Shown here in pieces: positions 54,127 to 63,350 of a stretch of 64,000 nucleotides of DNA. Origin of the DNA: Oligoflexales bacterium. Lineage in GTDB: Bacteria; Bdellovibrionota_B; Oligoflexia; Oligoflexales; JALZUQ01. The stretch lies in NCBI GenBank assembly GCA_023301465.1, contig JALZUQ010000006.1, positions 61,548 through 125,547 of the forward strand. Direction: 5' to 3'. The position numbers and the translations under genes were made by a program. Every line of letters starts with the position of its first letter. Position 1 is the first letter of the stretch. Below the pieces are notes generated by a model. The model ran no database searches. It had not been told where the DNA came from and saw nothing but the letters and a program-made list of their open reading frames with translations.

Positions 54127-55596
54127 ATGTTTTCAAAATATACGGTTTTGTTTCTTTTCTTCTTTATAGCGACTCACTTATCTGCAAATAATCTTGCTAA
54201 TCAACTTCGTCGTAATATTTGTAATCAAGTGATGGGAAACTTAGCGAAACAAGGAATCATTTGGAAACCAAATGGCGGTGGGGTGAAAATTGATGAAAAA
54301 GTTTTTTGGGGAAATAACAACCCACGGCGAGTACAGCAACCTCGTGTGGTACAACCTGCTCCGCAGCCTGTAGTACAAAATATACCTAACCACGTTGGTG
54401 GTATACAAAGACAACAATTTATTCCACAAAGGCCTTGGTTAAACTCTGGAAAAACACCGCTTTCAAAAATAATTACTTACCAACAATGGACTTCTCTACT
54501 CATGCGTCATGTTGGTAAAATTCCAGAATTAGTTCCATACTGGCAATGGGCACAACAAACAGGTTCAGATATATATTATGGTGGTGGAACCCTCAGAGGT
54601 CTTAAGCATTGGCTTTATGTACAGCTGCAGCATCATCATTATAATGTTGTTTGGAATATTCAAACACCATCTATTCACCAGCTTCAATTGCAAGAAGGTA
54701 GTGACATAGACTTATGGGCGCCCGATGAATTGATACAAAGACTTAAAACAGAGCTTCCTATGTATGCAAACTGGGATATATTAGGTGATAGTTTTCATAG
54801 AGGAAACGTAAAACTAGGTGGTCCAACACTTGAAAAAATACGTATTAACCCATGGAAACATGATGACCCTCTCAATGGTTTGGCACACTACTACGAGGGT
54901 AAGCTCGTTTTTCATTGGACTCCTGAGCTAGAATTTAGAGAATCTTTTTGGGTAGATAAAAGAGGAAATTCAAGAACTACTGAGGCACTTCGTTATGTTC
55001 GGTTTCTTTATAACCTACCAGAACTAAGTCTTGACGAAGAATCTAAGCAAAACATTCATAATATTATCTCAAATGAAGCAGATATATTGTATCGAAGCGA
55101 AACCACAGATTACTGGATCAAGAAAAGTTTGAAAAAGCTTCTTATTGCCACTGGTTATAATATGGTTGAAACAGTGGATGCTCTAAGAGAAATGAGACTC
55201 TTACAAATCATGGGGAGATATCAATATAATTTTGAGTTTAAGGCATCTTTGCCAGACTATGTCGGTGCTCTAGTGAATCGTGGTTTTTCACTTGGTGAAC
55301 TAAAATGGGTGCAAAGAATGTTTCCTCCTCAGACTGTCGAAGAGTGTATTAGGTTTATGAACTCTATATTATACCGCGTTCAAACTGCTGAAGAGTTTTT
55401 AATATTAGCGAAGCCACATATCACCAATCCATCCAATGAATATTTACAAGAAATTAATATTTGGATTCTTAACAATCTAGGTAAATTTTTAATATTTAGT
55501 CCATCTCAAGAACAAAAAAATAGACTAATATACCAAATGCATTTAACGACATTAAGCAATGAACAAATACACTGGATTGATAGAGATTTGCGTTAG
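54127..55596 (+). CDS. Exported protein with nucleotidyltransferase-like fold
   Basis: A 489-residue protein with a signal peptide (cleavage about residue 20). A Pro/Gln-rich spacer (about 65-105) comes next, followed by a domain whose motifs resemble polymerase-beta-type nucleotidyltransferases: YYGGGTLRGLKHWL (152-158 core) and EGSDIDLW (191-197) with D193 and D195 as candidate metal ligands. This is the order GG...DxD seen in poly(A)-polymerase/CCA-adding heads. The rest is helical, with no recognisable partner domain. An exported protein of this fold would be unusual. Function, substrate and nucleotide are unknown. It is followed by another exported gene. Confidence 0.6.
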   Translation: MFSKYTVLFLFFFIATHLSANNLANQLRRNICNQVMGNLAKQGIIWKPNGGGVKIDEKVFWGNNNPRRVQQPRVVQPAPQPVVQNIPNHVGGIQRQQFIPQRPWLNSGKTPLSKIITYQQWTSLLMRHVGKIPELVPYWQWAQQTGSDIYYGGGTLRGLKHWLYVQLQHHHYNVVWNIQTPSIHQLQLQEGSDIDLWAPDELIQRLKTELPMYANWDILGDSFHRGNVKLGGPTLEKIRINPWKHDDPLNGLAHYYEGKLVFHWTPELEFRESFWVDKRGNSRTTEALRYVRFLYNLPELSLDEESKQNIHNIISNEADILYRSETTDYWIKKSLKKLLIATGYNMVETVDALREMRLLQIMGRYQYNFEFKASLPDYVGALVNRGFSLGELKWVQRMFPPQTVEECIRFMNSILYRVQTAEEFLILAKPHITNPSNEYLQEINIWILNNLGKFLIFSPSQEQKNRLIYQMHLTTLSNEQIHWIDRDLR

Positions 55597-55639
55597 ATTT
55601 AACTTAGTCATAAAATAATAATGTAAGTTAGGTGAGTAA

Positions 55640-56341
55640 TTGACAACCCATATTTTAATGTTTTTTTATGTGATGTGCTTTTTTTACTTAGATGTATGTG
55701 CTAGGTCTGAAGAACATTCTTTAGGTAAATATTCAAGTTTTTCTAGCATTTCAAAAGCGTCTGGGTTTATTGCTAGTCCTTCATCAAAAAACACAACTAT
55801 TGATCAATGGAGGTCTAGCCTTGAAGCTCCGCCTGAGTACTTAATTAATAGTCTACCTGATTTTTTTAAACAATATTATGGTATGGAAAATCTTTATGAT
55901 TTAGGTATTGCAAAACATCGTTTTATTGGTCCTAATTGTTTTAATACTGCTTTAAAATACAATAATAATTTTATTCAACATGGTTTTACATCGTCAAAAA
56001 TGATGATGGAAGAGTTGAAGAAAGAATATAAATTATTATTGCCACAACAAGATAGTGATCAACTTATACTAAAAAAAGGTGATGTAATCACTTTGTGGGC
56101 AAGAAAAAAGAAAAGCAGCTATAGAATAAAACATGCAGCAATCTTTATTAATTCAAAATGGTTTTTTGGAAAAGAGAGCAGTCTTGGTAATCATGACCCT
56201 TACGAACTGACTATCCCTGCACGACAATTCATTGAATATGATCCAGTACTTCAAATTCTGTTGTTTGGAAAAGCAAGAAATTTTAGAATATCTCGTCAAG
56301 AAGTACAGTATAGAGTTTATAGGCGTTCTAATGATTTTTAA
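55640..56341 (+). CDS. Exported NlpC/P60-like cysteine-hydrolase candidate
   Basis: A 233-residue protein starting with TTG at 55640, supported by AGGTGAG just before it. An ATG six codons later lacks a ribosome site. The first 22 residues are hydrophobic (signal). The pattern GPNCFNTAL (C100), then GDVITLWA, then IKHAAIFIN (H165), and KESSLGNHDPYEL resembles the Cys...His...polar layout of NlpC/P60 and related papain-like folds that cut peptidoglycan or amides. Located 44 bp after the nucleotidyltransferase-like gene and in the same direction, so the two form a small exported pair. Confidence 0.5.
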   Translation: MTTHILMFFYVMCFFYLDVCARSEEHSLGKYSSFSSISKASGFIASPSSKNTTIDQWRSSLEAPPEYLINSLPDFFKQYYGMENLYDLGIAKHRFIGPNCFNTALKYNNNFIQHGFTSSKMMMEELKKEYKLLLPQQDSDQLILKKGDVITLWARKKKSSYRIKHAAIFINSKWFFGKESSLGNHDPYELTIPARQFIEYDPVLQILLFGKARNFRISRQEVQYRVYRRSNDF

Positions 56342-56446
56342 AACTGTGCAAATTTGAAATGTAAAAATAGACGAGTCTTTGTATGCTTTTTATTACTACT
56401 TTTTTTAAACCTAAGTAATCCACTTCTTCAAAAAACACGTTTAAAA

Positions 56447-57418
56447 TCAATATTGGTAACTAATGGTAGAGCTTTTTTTTAGTTCAATTAAAATATCGCC
56501 GTTATCGTGGGTTGTGAATACTGACTTGTTCGTGTGAAATAATTTATAACCTGTTTTAAAGCTTCCACAGTGATAAGTCTGCTTCAACTCAGATTGAAAA
56601 AGATAAGGCAAATAATTTTGAATTGCCTCACACCTAGGGTGTAGCCAATTTTGTACACGTGCTGAAGATATGATTAGCTTTCGAGCTTTTAGGTTTTTTG
56701 CCCAGTTCGTATGATTGCTTTGATGGGATATAGATCCATGGTGTGATGCACTCAAAAATTCAAGTGGTGCATATACTTTTAAATAAGGTAACCAGTGTTT
56801 CTCTTCACTTCCTGTTATGTCAGCAGTCAGTAATCCAGTTTTTCCATTTTTTGTTTGAATTAAAAGCATGAGTGAGTTCTTGTTATTACGGTGATGCCTG
56901 ATGGGTTGCCTTAGAATTTTATAGGTAGCGTTTCCACAGTTTTGAATTTGTGAAGGAATATAGTCTGCAATTTTTCCTTTGATTGATCTTATTTGATCAT
57001 TTTGTTGGTGAGGTTCCACATAAATTTTTGTAGGTATTTCATCAACCTGAGGAAGATCGTTTAAAAGATTATAGTGGTCCTCGTCTGCATGACTGATAAT
57101 AATTTCTAGTTTTTTAGGTTTAAGCTCAGAGATTAAATAACGAAACCGTTCTTTGTGTGTTCGGTGTCGCACTAGCTTTGGTAGGCTCCCGCAATCGAAG
57201 ATAACCATCTTAAAGTTTGAAGATGGGCATAATAATAGATGGCAGCTCCCTTGGCCGGTGTTGAGGGTAAGGAGTTGTGGGGTCTTTTTTAAGATGTTTA
57301 TTTGAAGTTTTTCTAAGAGCTTAGGGTTGATCTTTCGGTTTGCTGAATGACTGCTAAGATAAAGAACTGCCGCTGTAACGCCTAGAGTAATCAATGTTGT
57401 AAGGGATTTGTAGATCAT
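56447..57418 (-). CDS. Metallo-beta-lactamase-fold protein, ComEC C-terminal-like
   Basis: A 323-residue protein with one N-terminal membrane or signal segment. The HxDxDH motif is H110, D112, D114, H115 (ISHADEDHYN). A second metal segment, SASHHGSISHQ, is further down, and GLLTADITG is typical of the ComEC/Rec2 metallohydrolase domain. Unlike full ComEC there is no competence membrane channel here. By family it cuts a phosphodiester, perhaps nucleic acid, outside the cytoplasm. Divergent from lgt. Function uncertain. Confidence 0.74.
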   Translation of the reverse strand: MIYKSLTTLITLGVTAAVLYLSSHSANRKINPKLLEKLQINILKKTPQLLTLNTGQGSCHLLLCPSSNFKMVIFDCGSLPKLVRHRTHKERFRYLISELKPKKLEIIISHADEDHYNLLNDLPQVDEIPTKIYVEPHQQNDQIRSIKGKIADYIPSQIQNCGNATYKILRQPIRHHRNNKNSLMLLIQTKNGKTGLLTADITGSEEKHWLPYLKVYAPLEFLSASHHGSISHQSNHTNWAKNLKARKLIISSARVQNWLHPRCEAIQNYLPYLFQSELKQTYHCGSFKTGYKLFHTNKSVFTTHDNGDILIELKKSSTISYQY

Positions 57419-57533
57419 GGGTTCTAGCTTAACCCGATATTATTACAGCATCACCTGACATGTCTAAAATGCATTTACTCTCGACGCATCAGCTTGATAC
57501 TGTTATAGTTTTTCAAAAAATAGGTGAAAACAT

Positions 57534-58313
57534 ATGCTTTTTGAATGGAATCTCGAACCGGCAATTTTCTATAAAGAAATTGGTAGCTTTCCTTTGCAGC
57601 TGAGATATTACAGTTTGTTTTTTCTCGTAGGGCTATTTTCTGTTTACCATTTATTTAAGAAGATGTGTGAGTGGGAAGGCAAAAGTACTGAAGATGTCGA
57701 TAATGGGTTAGTCATTGGTGTGATTGCAACCGTAATTGGTGCAAGATTAGGTCATGTGCTTTTTTATGAGCCACAGTGGCTTCTTTCAAATCCATTGAAG
57801 GTGTTTCAAATATGGCAAGGTGGACTCGCTTCCCATGGTGCGGCTATTGTTATCCCTATTGGGCTCTACATTTATAGCCGACAAAGCATAGATAAGGGGT
57901 TCTTCTGGGTAATTGACCGGATATGTGTTTGCACTCCTTTGTGCGGGGCACTCATTAGAATCGGCAATTTTTTTAACTCAGAAATATACGGCAAGCCTAC
58001 CAATGAAAACTGGGGAGTGATCTTTAAGCGAATTGATAATATTCCAAGACATCCTACTCAAATTTATGAGGCAATAGCTTACTTTTTAATGTTTGTAGTA
58101 TTGGTTCTTGTTTACCGTTACAAGAAAACATGGATCGCAAAAAAAGGATTTCTATTAGGTTTATTCCTTGTTCTTTGTTTTGGTTTTCGTTTTGGAATTG
58201 AGTTTTTTAAGGCAAACCAAGTGAGCTTTGAAGCAGGGATGGCTCTCAATATGGGGCAAATTTTATCAATTCCAGCAGTATTAATTGGGTTGATTTTGAT
58301 TTTTAGACGCTAA
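57534..58313 (+). CDS. lgt: Prolipoprotein diacylglyceryl transferase
   Basis: A 259-residue Lgt with seven membrane helices. Key motifs are LRYYSLFF near the start, GARLGHVLFYEP, and the Lgt signature segment IRIGNFFNSEIYGKPT. It transfers diacylglycerol from phosphatidylglycerol to the lipobox cysteine of prolipoproteins at the inner membrane, so it services the lipoproteins in this window. AGGTGAAAACAT leads into the ATG. It converges on the HAD gene with a 4-bp overlap. Confidence 0.92.
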   Translation: MLFEWNLEPAIFYKEIGSFPLQLRYYSLFFLVGLFSVYHLFKKMCEWEGKSTEDVDNGLVIGVIATVIGARLGHVLFYEPQWLLSNPLKVFQIWQGGLASHGAAIVIPIGLYIYSRQSIDKGFFWVIDRICVCTPLCGALIRIGNFFNSEIYGKPTNENWGVIFKRIDNIPRHPTQIYEAIAYFLMFVVLVLVYRYKKTWIAKKGFLLGLFLVLCFGFRFGIEFFKANQVSFEAGMALNMGQILSIPAVLIGLILIFRR

Positions 58314-58987
58314 AGTTTAATACTGGTTAACTCTTCATGGTCTTTGATCATGAGGGTTGCCATAGATAGATCAGAATGTTGAGTGACTGGGTTCGGTAAC
58401 GCTATCACAGGGATATTTGCAGCAATGCTAGCAAGGATCCCGTTTTTAGAATCTTCTAATACGAGGCATTCTGAAGAGCTTAGTCCTAGTGATTTTTTTG
58501 CAACTTGAAACAACTCTGGGTCAGGTTTCACTTTTGAAACAAGGTCTTTGCCGATAATTTTTGAAAAATACTCAGAGAGATTTAGTCTTTTTACGTGTGA
58601 ACTGACCCATCCAACAGTTGAGCTTGAGGCAATAATAATTTTTTTATTATTTTGATGCAGGTTTTGGATCAAGTTCATCATTCCATTTGATACCTGTAGG
58701 TTTTCGCACATTTTTGATTTGTATTTGTTCTTTAATTCAATGATTTCATCCACACTCAAAGTACACTTTGAAGTCTCTAGTAAGTGTTTAGCTGGATGAA
58801 AGCTTCCGAACCCAGAACCAACACAAGTTATGTAGCGATCAAAAGGGAGCTCTACACCAAAGTCTCTATACGTTTGTCGCCATGATGCTAAGCCAGCTGA
58901 CTCGGTATCAATAATGGTGCCATCAAAGTCAAAAATGATACCTTTTGCATTTTCAAATAGTTTCTTAGCACTGGTTTGGTTGTTCAT
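58310..58987 (-). CDS. HAD-family phosphatase/phosphoglucomutase-like
   Basis: A 225-residue HAD hydrolase. Motif I is IIFDFDGTIIDTE with nucleophile D20 and D22. Motif II is IIASSST, and motifs III/IV are KVKPDPELF and VLEDSKNG. The helical cap (about 30-95) is of the beta-phosphoglucomutase/phosphatase type (class C1). It acts on a small phosphorylated metabolite in the cytoplasm. The exact substrate is not predictable. Confidence 0.88.
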   Translation of the reverse strand: MNNQTSAKKLFENAKGIIFDFDGTIIDTESAGLASWRQTYRDFGVELPFDRYITCVGSGFGSFHPAKHLLETSKCTLSVDEIIELKNKYKSKMCENLQVSNGMMNLIQNLHQNNKKIIIASSSTVGWVSSHVKRLNLSEYFSKIIGKDLVSKVKPDPELFQVAKKSLGLSSSECLVLEDSKNGILASIAANIPVIALPNPVTQHSDLSMATLMIKDHEELTSIKL

Positions 58988-59353
58988 CGTGGCTCTTTAG
59001 TAGTTATAAGTTTTTCAAATTATACCCTTTGATAACAAAATCCTTTTGATCCGTGAACCTAAAAATCTCTGAATATCCCAGTGAGTATGGCAAGCTGATT
59101 AATAGGTGTTCGTTATCAATTGCTATTTTGGATTCAGAAGGGATTTTTTTTCTGATGGATTATACCCGTATGAGTTTACAAAGCGTCATCGACGCGATCT
59201 TCTGTGATCTTGCGTTTTTTGTTAAATAGTAGTCTAACTAAGGCTGGATACACCTTTTGTAGCTGCTTTGTTTCTTTTAGAACAGAGAAAGATCTCTCTG
59301 CGGATTTTCGATAACGAATCATCTCAGCAAGGTAACTCGATTCTAAAGGCTAT
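58988..59353. other. Region with only small candidate frames
   Basis: This 366-bp stretch has no long gene. On the minus strand there are a 48-codon candidate (59176-59322, listed separately) and, just downstream, a 54-codon open stretch ending at 59003 that reads like coding sequence but has no start codon. They could be pieces of one broken gene behind the SulP gene. Confidence 0.35.
59176..59322 (-). CDS. Candidate 48-residue basic protein
   Basis: A short frame from the ATG at 59322, 31 bp after the SulP stop. The product begins MIRYRKSAERSF and ends KITEDRVDDAL: basic first and acidic last, with helical leucine spacing between. There is no clear ribosome site and no known family. It could be a small gene or the front of a decayed one. 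The open but start-less frame downstream favours decay. Confidence 0.28.
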   Translation of the reverse strand: MIRYRKSAERSFSVLKETKQLQKVYPALVRLLFNKKRKITEDRVDDAL

Positions 59354-61591
59354 TTATTTCTCTTTAGTTTGAAGGTACTTATTGTCGATATTCTCTAGAA
59401 TTTGTTCCGTAAATGTTAACATTTTTTGAACTTGGTTTGTATGTGCCTCACGCCCAAACTTGAAGATCAAAAGAGCTTCGCCATTACTTTCGATATGATA
59501 GATGTCTTGACCTTCAAGAAACCTAAGTAGGCGAGGGTTAAAAAAGTTTTTGATGGGTTCTACTTTTGGTCCGTGAAGTAGATACTTTTTTGAAAAACTT
59601 GAGTGAGAGCCAAAATTGACATCTTGATGGTTTGCAAGCTCTCTGAATCTATTGAAGAAACCTTCTCGTTCTAAGGTGAAGTTAGGAATAGGGTTTGGTA
59701 TATAAACCAGTAAAGTAGTCGTATGAAATACTTCTGTCGCTAATCCCGCACCTTCATCAAATGTAATATCCGCAATTTCCCACTTGATATCAAACTTATT
59801 ATATTCACCGCAGATAAAATTATTTTTATACTCAATAGGTCTGGAGTTAAAAAAGTCAAATTTTTGTAGGTTAGAAGCAAACCAATTTACCTCTGGTTTG
59901 AATTCCCATCCGTTACTGTCTGCTAGCTCTTTTAATTCACGTTGTCTTCTACTAAGTACAACTTCTTTTTTTGGTGGTAGAAAATGCATGGCAAGTGGAT
60001 GGCTAGACGAGGTTCGGTGGTTGTCCATACCGATCATTTCAAGCTTTCCACCTTGTCTTATGTACTTATACTCAAAATCGTATAAATTCTCTAATACGGT
60101 TGAGTCTATGAGTCTAGCGTGTGCGAAGTCGATTCCGATTCTGTCGGTGGATTTGATGTTGTCGAGTTCAGTGAAAAATCTTCGGCTATTTGCAAAGTTT
60201 AAAACACCATTTACTTTTATCATGTGAAAATTATCTGCTCGGTGAGCAATATCAATTTGAGGAGTACGTATGGATTGGAAAAAAGATTTTGGGTGTATTT
60301 CTGTTTTGATCAGCTGAATGATGAAACATATGCAAATACCAAATGCTAACCCAATCATTAAGTTTGATGAGTATAGCGTTACAAAAAGTGTAGCAACTAG
60401 ATAAAGCAGTTGCTCCCAGCCTTTTTGATATGCTTCAATAAACACCTTTGGGGCTGCGAGTTTATAGCCTGTGTAAATAAGAATTCCTGCTAATGTGGCA
60501 AGTGGTACAAGTTGAATGAGTCCGCTTAGAGCTAGTACAAATATTAATATAAATAGCCCATGAAAAAAGTTAACCCACTTGGTTCTACCGCCTTGGTTGA
60601 TAGCAACGGTACTCCTTAAGATAACCGTGACGACAGGAAGTGCACCTATAAGTGAAGCAGCAACGGTGCTTAAGCCCATTCCTACCATGTCTTTGTTTAG
60701 GTTGGTTTTTCGTTTATATGGGTCAAGTTTTTCTACAGATTTTGCACTTAGTAAAGATTCGATAGTAAGGATCAATGTAGAGCTGAGTACCACCATCCAA
60801 AAATTAAGTGTGTGGATTTTTGCAAAGCTACAAAAAACAATACTTTCTTTGATGGATCCTGGAAGTGAGATCAAAAATTTCTTGCCAATTTCAATGTTCA
60901 TGCCAAGAAGAGATACTGAATCTTTTGAAGTAAAGCCCACCGCAATCACCACTGCTATGGAGCCAATTAAAACCCATACTGGTGCTGGCACTACTCCAAA
61001 AAATCTTTGAGGCAGTTTATGATAAAACATACTAAATAAAAAACTACATAAAGCGATCGTGAATATAATAATATTCATATTGCTTAGGCTTTGAGGCAAA
61101 GCAAGAAATACTTTAAAAAACGATTTACCAGCTGCGACAGTTCCAAGTGCGTCATCTACTTGGGATGTAATAATTAAGATGCCAATCGCTGCTAGCATTC
61201 CATAAATAACGGAAGAAGGCAGCATGTCTCCAATCCGCCCTAGTTTTAAAACGCCGATAAGTGTCATTAAAATACCGGAAACTAAAAAGGCACCAAGCAC
61301 ATGCGGGAATGCGTTAAAAGCAGGGCCCCCTACATCTGCAAGAGAAACCATTGCACCAGCAGTGATAACGATCATCCCGTTTGATGTTCCATTAATGCCG
61401 ATAGAAGTACCGCGGTAAAATGTTGTTAGAAAACCAGCGATAACTGAAGTCATCACTCCAGCCAAGGGAGGTACGTCAGATGCAATAGAGACACCTAATG
61501 CAAGGGGCATAGCAACAAGAGCTACAGAAAACCCCGCAAGAAGATCGCTCTTCCAGTGGTTCTTAATAACAGTGCTAGTTTGTTCACTCAT
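59354..61591 (-). CDS. SulP-family inorganic anion transporter with STAS domain
   Basis: About 745 residues from the ATG at 61591, which has GAGGT five bases upstream; the frame stays open 43 codons further without such a site. The SulP membrane core (about residues 8-420) opens with HWKSDLLAGFSVALVAMPLALG. The STAS domain (about 460-560) has VLNFANSRRFF and IDSTVLENL. About 190 residues follow the STAS domain without a recognised fold. The family carries sulfate, bicarbonate or other anions into the cell. No carbonic anhydrase gene is adjacent, so the anion is not known. Confidence 0.88.
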   Translation of the reverse strand: MSEQTSTVIKNHWKSDLLAGFSVALVAMPLALGVSIASDVPPLAGVMTSVIAGFLTTFYRGTSIGINGTSNGMIVITAGAMVSLADVGGPAFNAFPHVLGAFLVSGILMTLIGVLKLGRIGDMLPSSVIYGMLAAIGILIITSQVDDALGTVAAGKSFFKVFLALPQSLSNMNIIIFTIALCSFLFSMFYHKLPQRFFGVVPAPVWVLIGSIAVVIAVGFTSKDSVSLLGMNIEIGKKFLISLPGSIKESIVFCSFAKIHTLNFWMVVLSSTLILTIESLLSAKSVEKLDPYKRKTNLNKDMVGMGLSTVAASLIGALPVVTVILRSTVAINQGGRTKWVNFFHGLFILIFVLALSGLIQLVPLATLAGILIYTGYKLAAPKVFIEAYQKGWEQLLYLVATLFVTLYSSNLMIGLAFGICICFIIQLIKTEIHPKSFFQSIRTPQIDIAHRADNFHMIKVNGVLNFANSRRFFTELDNIKSTDRIGIDFAHARLIDSTVLENLYDFEYKYIRQGGKLEMIGMDNHRTSSSHPLAMHFLPPKKEVVLSRRQRELKELADSNGWEFKPEVNWFASNLQKFDFFNSRPIEYKNNFICGEYNKFDIKWEIADITFDEGAGLATEVFHTTTLLVYIPNPIPNFTLEREGFFNRFRELANHQDVNFGSHSSFSKKYLLHGPKVEPIKNFFNPRLLRFLEGQDIYHIESNGEALLIFKFGREAHTNQVQKMLTFTEQILENIDNKYLQTKEK

Positions 61592-61742
61592 AGTGACCTC
61601 GTTGTAAGTCAAAATTTTGTTATATATTAATAGGTTATCAACAATTTGTAAATCACTCTTCCCTCTGTAAGCTGGGTTATAAGGGCTTATTAGTATCTTT
61701 TTATGGTTTATGTTGATCATTTTATAAATAAAGAGAAAATAA

Positions 61743-61885
61743 ATGAATATTGATCCAATGGCTGATGATTTTTTAGCAACTTTGAACAGTCAGCTTTGCC
61801 CGAAGTATCACTAGTGCTTGATACTTCTTCAGAAGCTCAAGGAAGTGATACTCAAGACGATTCCATACTACAAAGAAATGAGTAG
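61743..61885 (+). pseudogene. Possible frameshifted small acidic ORF
   Basis: An ATG with AAGAGAAAAT upstream opens a frame (MNIDPMADDFLATLNSQ) that stops after 23 codons. The other frame over the next 90 bases stays open and reads acidic and serine-rich (EQSALPEVSLVLDTSSEAQG, then SDTQDDSILQRNE). A one-base shift would join them into about 47 residues. A GAAGTATCA/TGATACTTC inverted repeat lies within. Either a decayed small gene or chance. Confidence 0.28.
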
Positions 61886-61890
61886 GGGGT

Positions 61891-62487
61891 TTATTGCAAT
61901 TCTAAGATAATCATATCGTCAGAAGCTTGTCTAAGTTCTAGTTTTAATAAAGTGTGTGGCGTTGTCGTCTCGTCGATGATCCAAACAGCTTTGTAATTTT
62001 CTTCATTTCTGCTGATGGTTATAAACCTTGTTTTCTCTTGAGGGTCTCCTGCTCCAGTTAAGTCTTTTTCATCTTCACAAGTAAATTGGTTTTCAATGGT
62101 TTGTCCGTTACTATCCTGCACTAGGATTGAGTTTGTTTCTGACTCAGTTGAAACAGAATAAGACCTAATATCATTGTAATCTATACCCCATGTTCCATTA
62201 GAAAAAACTCCCGTTAAGCTTGTATTGTCGTTTGAAAATAATTCTAATGGAGATATGAGTTCTTGTTTAAAAACACTTCCACATTCTAAAAAGAATGCAT
62301 GTTCTGCATAAGAAATTAACTCAGAGAAAGATCCATCATCTTCAATGCTTGCGTCAGGTAAGTTGCTTGGGGAGGGTGTGTCATTATTATTGCCGATCTC
62401 AGGTTCAGGATCTTTAAAGTGATTGCCAACCTCAGTGCCGCACTGTGTTAATAAGCTTAGCCATAAAATGAGTATAAAAACTTTCAT
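61891..62487 (-). CDS. Small lipoprotein of unknown function
   Basis: A 198-residue lipoprotein with signal ending LLTQCGTEVGN, where Cys16 is the likely lipidation site. The lipobox is slightly off consensus, with Gln before the Cys. An acidic, Asn/Pro-rich linker (about 25-50) leads to a beta-rich domain with two cysteines (ECGS, FTCED). AGGAAG is found before the ATG, and the start overlaps the upstream regulator gene by 4 bp. Such 'CGTEVGN' lipoproteins coupled to TIGR02147 genes recur in Bdellovibrio-like bacteria as I recall. Function not known. Confidence 0.66.
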   Translation of the reverse strand: MKVFILILWLSLLTQCGTEVGNHFKDPEPEIGNNNDTPSPSNLPDASIEDDGSFSELISYAEHAFFLECGSVFKQELISPLELFSNDNTSLTGVFSNGTWGIDYNDIRSYSVSTESETNSILVQDSNGQTIENQFTCEDEKDLTGAGDPQEKTRFITISRNEENYKAVWIIDETTTPHTLLKLELRQASDDMIILELQ

Positions 62488-63350
62488 TGTTTTTTTCTTC
62501 CTGTGTTTTTTGTGTGAGGGTATAGTTGAATATTGAGTTGTGTTACTAGTTCACCATTATTTGTGCTAGACTGTTCTACTGCCCAGTGGTGTATTTCTTG
62601 CCTAAATTGCTTGATGCGTTCCTTCAGTTCTTGAATAGCATTTTCCGGCAATATAAATGTTACTGACCCAAACTCCCTATCTTCAAGAGGGATTGTGTTC
62701 AATGCTTCTTCTGCTTGGTGGAGCATTTGCCTATGATAATTTCGATAGCTCAAAGAAGCAATTTCATCAGGTGTGGTCAATATTTTCTCTGCAACTTCTA
62801 GTGTGTCTGAGCTCGTGCGTTTGATGTATTCTTCATCGATTAAAAATTTTAATGCAGATCTTATTTCGGGAATAGACACCTGAAAATTAAGCCTACGTGC
62901 GATCCAGTAGGGGTCTTCTTCAAATATATTGAGTTCAATCATCTCTCTAAGTACAGGATAAATCCAATGGCTACAATATCGGTGTGCATCCATACCTAAG
63001 CTTTTTCGTTTCGTGTGAGGAGCGATTTTCGTCAAGCTTTTATAATGAATTTCTTTTTCATGGTCTTTTTCACTTTGGTTCATTAATACGAGGTGATAAA
63101 AATATTCTGATTGGTTTTTATTAAGTTTAAGTGCGGTAGAAAATTTTAAAATTCCACTTTTACTGAGATTTCTTTGCGACTCCATCACAAGCTTTAAAAA
63201 ATTTGGAGATTTAAAACCTGCAATTTTAGAGAATTGACGGTAACTAAAACTAGACTGATTCTTCTTTTGGAAATCGTAATAGTCCTTTAAGAATTTGCGG
63301 TAGTCTAGGTAATCATAAATATTTAATTTGTTGTTGGCTGTTGTTTCCAC
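62484..63350 (-). CDS. TIGR02147-family protein
   Basis: A 288-residue protein of the TIGR02147 family, recognised by the N-terminal YLDYRKFLKDYYDFQKKNQ stretch followed by SFSYRQFSKIAGFKSPNFLK, which looks like a helix-turn-helix. A region with KEIHYKSL and a winged-helix-like middle follows. The family occurs in Fibrobacter and Bdellovibrio-like genomes, often in many copies, and is presumed to be regulatory. It overlaps the downstream lipoprotein gene by 4 bp, so the lipoprotein may be its co-expressed partner. Confidence 0.82.
   Translation of the reverse strand: METTANNKLNIYDYLDYRKFLKDYYDFQKKNQSSFSYRQFSKIAGFKSPNFLKLVMESQRNLSKSGILKFSTALKLNKNQSEYFYHLVLMNQSEKDHEKEIHYKSLTKIAPHTKRKSLGMDAHRYCSHWIYPVLREMIELNIFEEDPYWIARRLNFQVSIPEIRSALKFLIDEEYIKRTSSDTLEVAEKILTTPDEIASLSYRNYHRQMLHQAEEALNTIPLEDREFGSVTFILPENAIQELKERIKQFRQEIHHWAVEQSSTNNGELVTQLNIQLYPHTKNTGRKKQ

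Noticed and set aside
36365..59360. Identical 16-base AAAGGCTATTTATTTC at 36365-36380 and 59345-59360
   Set aside because: Short and AT-rich, near the ends of unrelated genes; best explained by chance.
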